Assembly (NCBI GenBank): GCA_025928735.1
Contig: JAICIW010000114.1
Location: 1 to 7,104, forward strand
Direction: 5' to 3'
Origin: Rhodanobacteraceae bacterium
GTDB taxonomy: Bacteria > Pseudomonadota > Gammaproteobacteria > Xanthomonadales > Rhodanobacteraceae
DNA: 7,104 nucleotides
Shown here: in pieces, positions 5,609-7,104 of the stretch
How positions within the stretch are numbered: position 1 is the first letter of the stretch
How the letters are laid out: every line of letters begins with the position of its first letter
Notes under the pieces: model-generated
What the model was told of the DNA's origin: nothing
The model's database searches: none
Seen by the model: the letters and a program-made list of their open reading frames with translations, nothing else
Position numbers and translations under genes: made by a program

Positions 5609-7104
5609 GTGTCCGATACCGAAAACACCGTACAGGGCGAAGACGCCCGCGCGTCCGCCCCTGCTCCAGAATCCAATGGCTCCCCCGGCAATGAAGGCGG
5701 CGAGGGCCAGTCCCAACAACGCGGCGGAAACCGTCCCGACCGGGGCCGCCGTCGTCGCGGCCGCCATACGCGCGGCGGCAACGGCCAGGTCGCCAACGCC
5801 AACGGCCTGCCGGCCGATGTGTCGGGCGACGAAGCCGATGCCGGCGATCCGAAACGCCTCATCAACCTCACCGAGCTCAAGCAGAAAAACTCGGTGAAGT
5901 TGCTGGAAATGGCCGAGGAACTCGGCATCCAGGAAGGCGTCGCCCGCGCCCGCAAGCAGGACGTGATCTTCAACATCCTGCGCGCCCACGCCAAGTCCGG
6001 CGGCAGCATCTGGGCCGAGGGCGTGCTGGAAATCCTGCAGGATGGCTTCGGCTTCCTGCGCTCGCATGACGAGTCCTACCTCGCCGGCCCGGACGACATC
6101 TACGTGTCGCCTTCGCAAATTCGCCGCTTCAACCTTCGCACCGGCGACTACATCACCGGTCGCGTCCGGCATCCGAAAGAAGGCGAGCGCTACTTCGCGC
6201 TGCTGAAAGTCGACGACATCAACGGCGATCCGCCGGAAGCGTCCAAGAACAAATTGCTGTTCGAGAACCTGACGCCGCTGTTCCCGCGCAAGGCTTTTCA
6301 TCTCGAGCGCGGCAACGGTTCCTCCGAAGACATCACCGGCCGCATCCTCGATTTGATCGCGCCGGTCGGCAAGGGCCAGCGCGGCCTCATCGTCAGCCAG
6401 CCGAAAGCCGGCAAGACCATGATGTTGCAGAACGTCGCGCAGGCAATCGTGCACAACCATCCCGATGTGCACCTCATCATCCTGCTGATCGACGAGCGTC
6501 CGGAAGAAGTCACCGAGATGCAGCGCGGCGTCAAGGCGGAAGTCGTGTCATCCACCTTCGATGAACCCGCGGTGCGCCACGTGCAGGTCGCCGAAATGGT
6601 GATCGAGCGCGCCAAGCGCCTCGTGGAACACAAGAAGGACGTGGTGATCCTGCTCGATTCCATCACCCGCCTCGCGCGCGCCTACAACACCGTGGTGCCG
6701 TCGTCGGGCAAGGTGCTGACCGGCGGCGTCGACGCCAATGCGCTGCAGCGCCCGAAGCGTTTCTTCGGTGCCGCGCGCAATGTCGAGGAAGGCGGCTCGC
6801 TCACCATTCTCGCGACCGCGCTGATCGATACCGGCTCCAAGATGGACGAGGTGATCTACGAGGAATTCAAGGGCACCGGCAACATGGAAGTGCACCTGGA
6901 CCGCCGCATTTCGGAAAAGCGCGTGTACCCGTCCATCAACATCAACCGCTCGGGTACCCGCCGCGAAGAGCTGCTGATCCCGCCGGACATGCTGCAGAAG
7001 ATCTGGATCCTCCGGAAGCTGTTGCACCCGATGGACGAACTGGCCGCGATGGAATTCATGCTCGACAAGATGAAGAACACCAAGACCAACGACGAGTTCT
7101 TCAA
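5609..7104 (+). CDS. rho: Transcription termination factor Rho with Arg-rich N-terminal extension (3' end cut)
   Basis: Rho is a hexameric RNA-dependent ATPase that binds C-rich nascent RNA and terminates transcription. From GTG 5609-5611, with GAGG at 5597-5600 eight bases upstream, 498 residues are visible. Comparison with E. coli Rho (ends FFEMMKRS) suggests only about six residues are missing. Residues 86 onward (NLTELKQKNS) match the E. coli start. The RNA-binding OSB/cold-shock-like domain follows, with GVLEILQDGFGFLRS and YLAGPDDIYVSPSQIRRFNLRTGD. Walker A is QPKAGKT (264-270, K269), catalytic E296 lies in LIDERPEEVTEMQ, Walker B is LLDSITR (D350), the Q-loop is SGKVLTGGVDANAL (K368), and the arginine finger is expected near 451. 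The first 84 residues are an extra low-complexity segment with 9 Arg among residues 38-57. The core is fully conserved, so the gene appears functional. The upstream promoter and leader suggest autoregulation. Confidence 0.97.
   Translation, partial: MSDTENTVQGEDARASAPAPESNGSPGNEGGEGQSQQRGGNRPDRGRRRRGRHTRGGNGQVANANGLPADVSGDEADAGDPKRLINLTELKQKNSVKLLEMAEELGIQEGVARARKQDVIFNILRAHAKSGGSIWAEGVLEILQDGFGFLRSHDESYLAGPDDIYVSPSQIRRFNLRTGDYITGRVRHPKEGERYFALLKVDDINGDPPEASKNKLLFENLTPLFPRKAFHLERGNGSSEDITGRILDLIAPVGKGQRGLIVSQPKAGKTMMLQNVAQAIVHNHPDVHLIILLIDERPEEVTEMQRGVKAEVVSSTFDEPAVRHVQVAEMVIERAKRLVEHKKDVVILLDSITRLARAYNTVVPSSGKVLTGGVDANALQRPKRFFGAARNVEEGGSLTILATALIDTGSKMDEVIYEEFKGTGNMEVHLDRRISEKRVYPSININRSGTRREELLIPPDMLQKIWILRKLLHPMDELAAMEFMLDKMKNTKTNDEFF

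Noticed and set aside
5468..6472. Minus-strand open frame of 334 codons opposite rho
   Set aside because: Antisense shadow of the well-conserved Rho frame, with no recognisable domain or start signal.

Overview
The window looks like an ordinary, high-GC gammaproteobacterial chromosome. The Ung, RhlB and Rho sequences most resemble those of Xanthomonadales (Xanthomonadaceae/Rhodanobacteraceae) as I remember them. That placement is recall plus inference, not a search result. Coding is dense, several genes start with GTG, and recognisable Shine-Dalgarno sequences are scarce. I see no CRISPR array, tRNA, rRNA, intact insertion sequence or phage gene.

Layout. Five genes run leftward, in transcription order: rhlB (DEAD-box RNA helicase, GTG start at 4722), ftsE and ftsX (ABC-type cell-division pair, overlapping by 4 bases), a tandem-receiver response regulator, and ung (uracil-DNA glycosylase, cut by the left window edge). 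Two genes run rightward from the divergent region at 4723-5005: trxA (thioredoxin) and rho (transcription terminator, cut by the right edge just before its stop). The order rhlB / trxA / rho, with rhlB divergent, is the arrangement known from Escherichia coli.

How the genes relate. RhlB and Rho both act on RNA (decay and termination). FtsEX couples ATP hydrolysis to septal peptidoglycan hydrolysis. TrxA supplies reducing power, and Ung removes uracil from DNA. The response regulator is the least standard member. Its N-terminal receiver has lost the phosphoacceptor aspartate and one Mg-binding acid, while its C-terminal receiver is intact and no output domain follows.

Non-coding structure. 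The rhlB leader (about 190 nt if the extended -10 at 4918-4926 is right) holds three perfect short hairpins. The rho leader has an extended -10 promoter, a 6-bp dyad just upstream of it, a GC hairpin, and a C-rich G-poor tract that looks like a Rho-binding (rut-like) site, suggesting autoregulation. A degenerate palindromic repeat lies between ftsE and rhlB, and an 18-base motif resembling mobile-repeat ends lies just upstream of the response regulator.

I did not find a new defence, secretion or biosynthetic system. The most interesting items are the half-degenerate response regulator, the arginine-rich N-terminal extension of Rho, and the leader structures of rhlB and rho.
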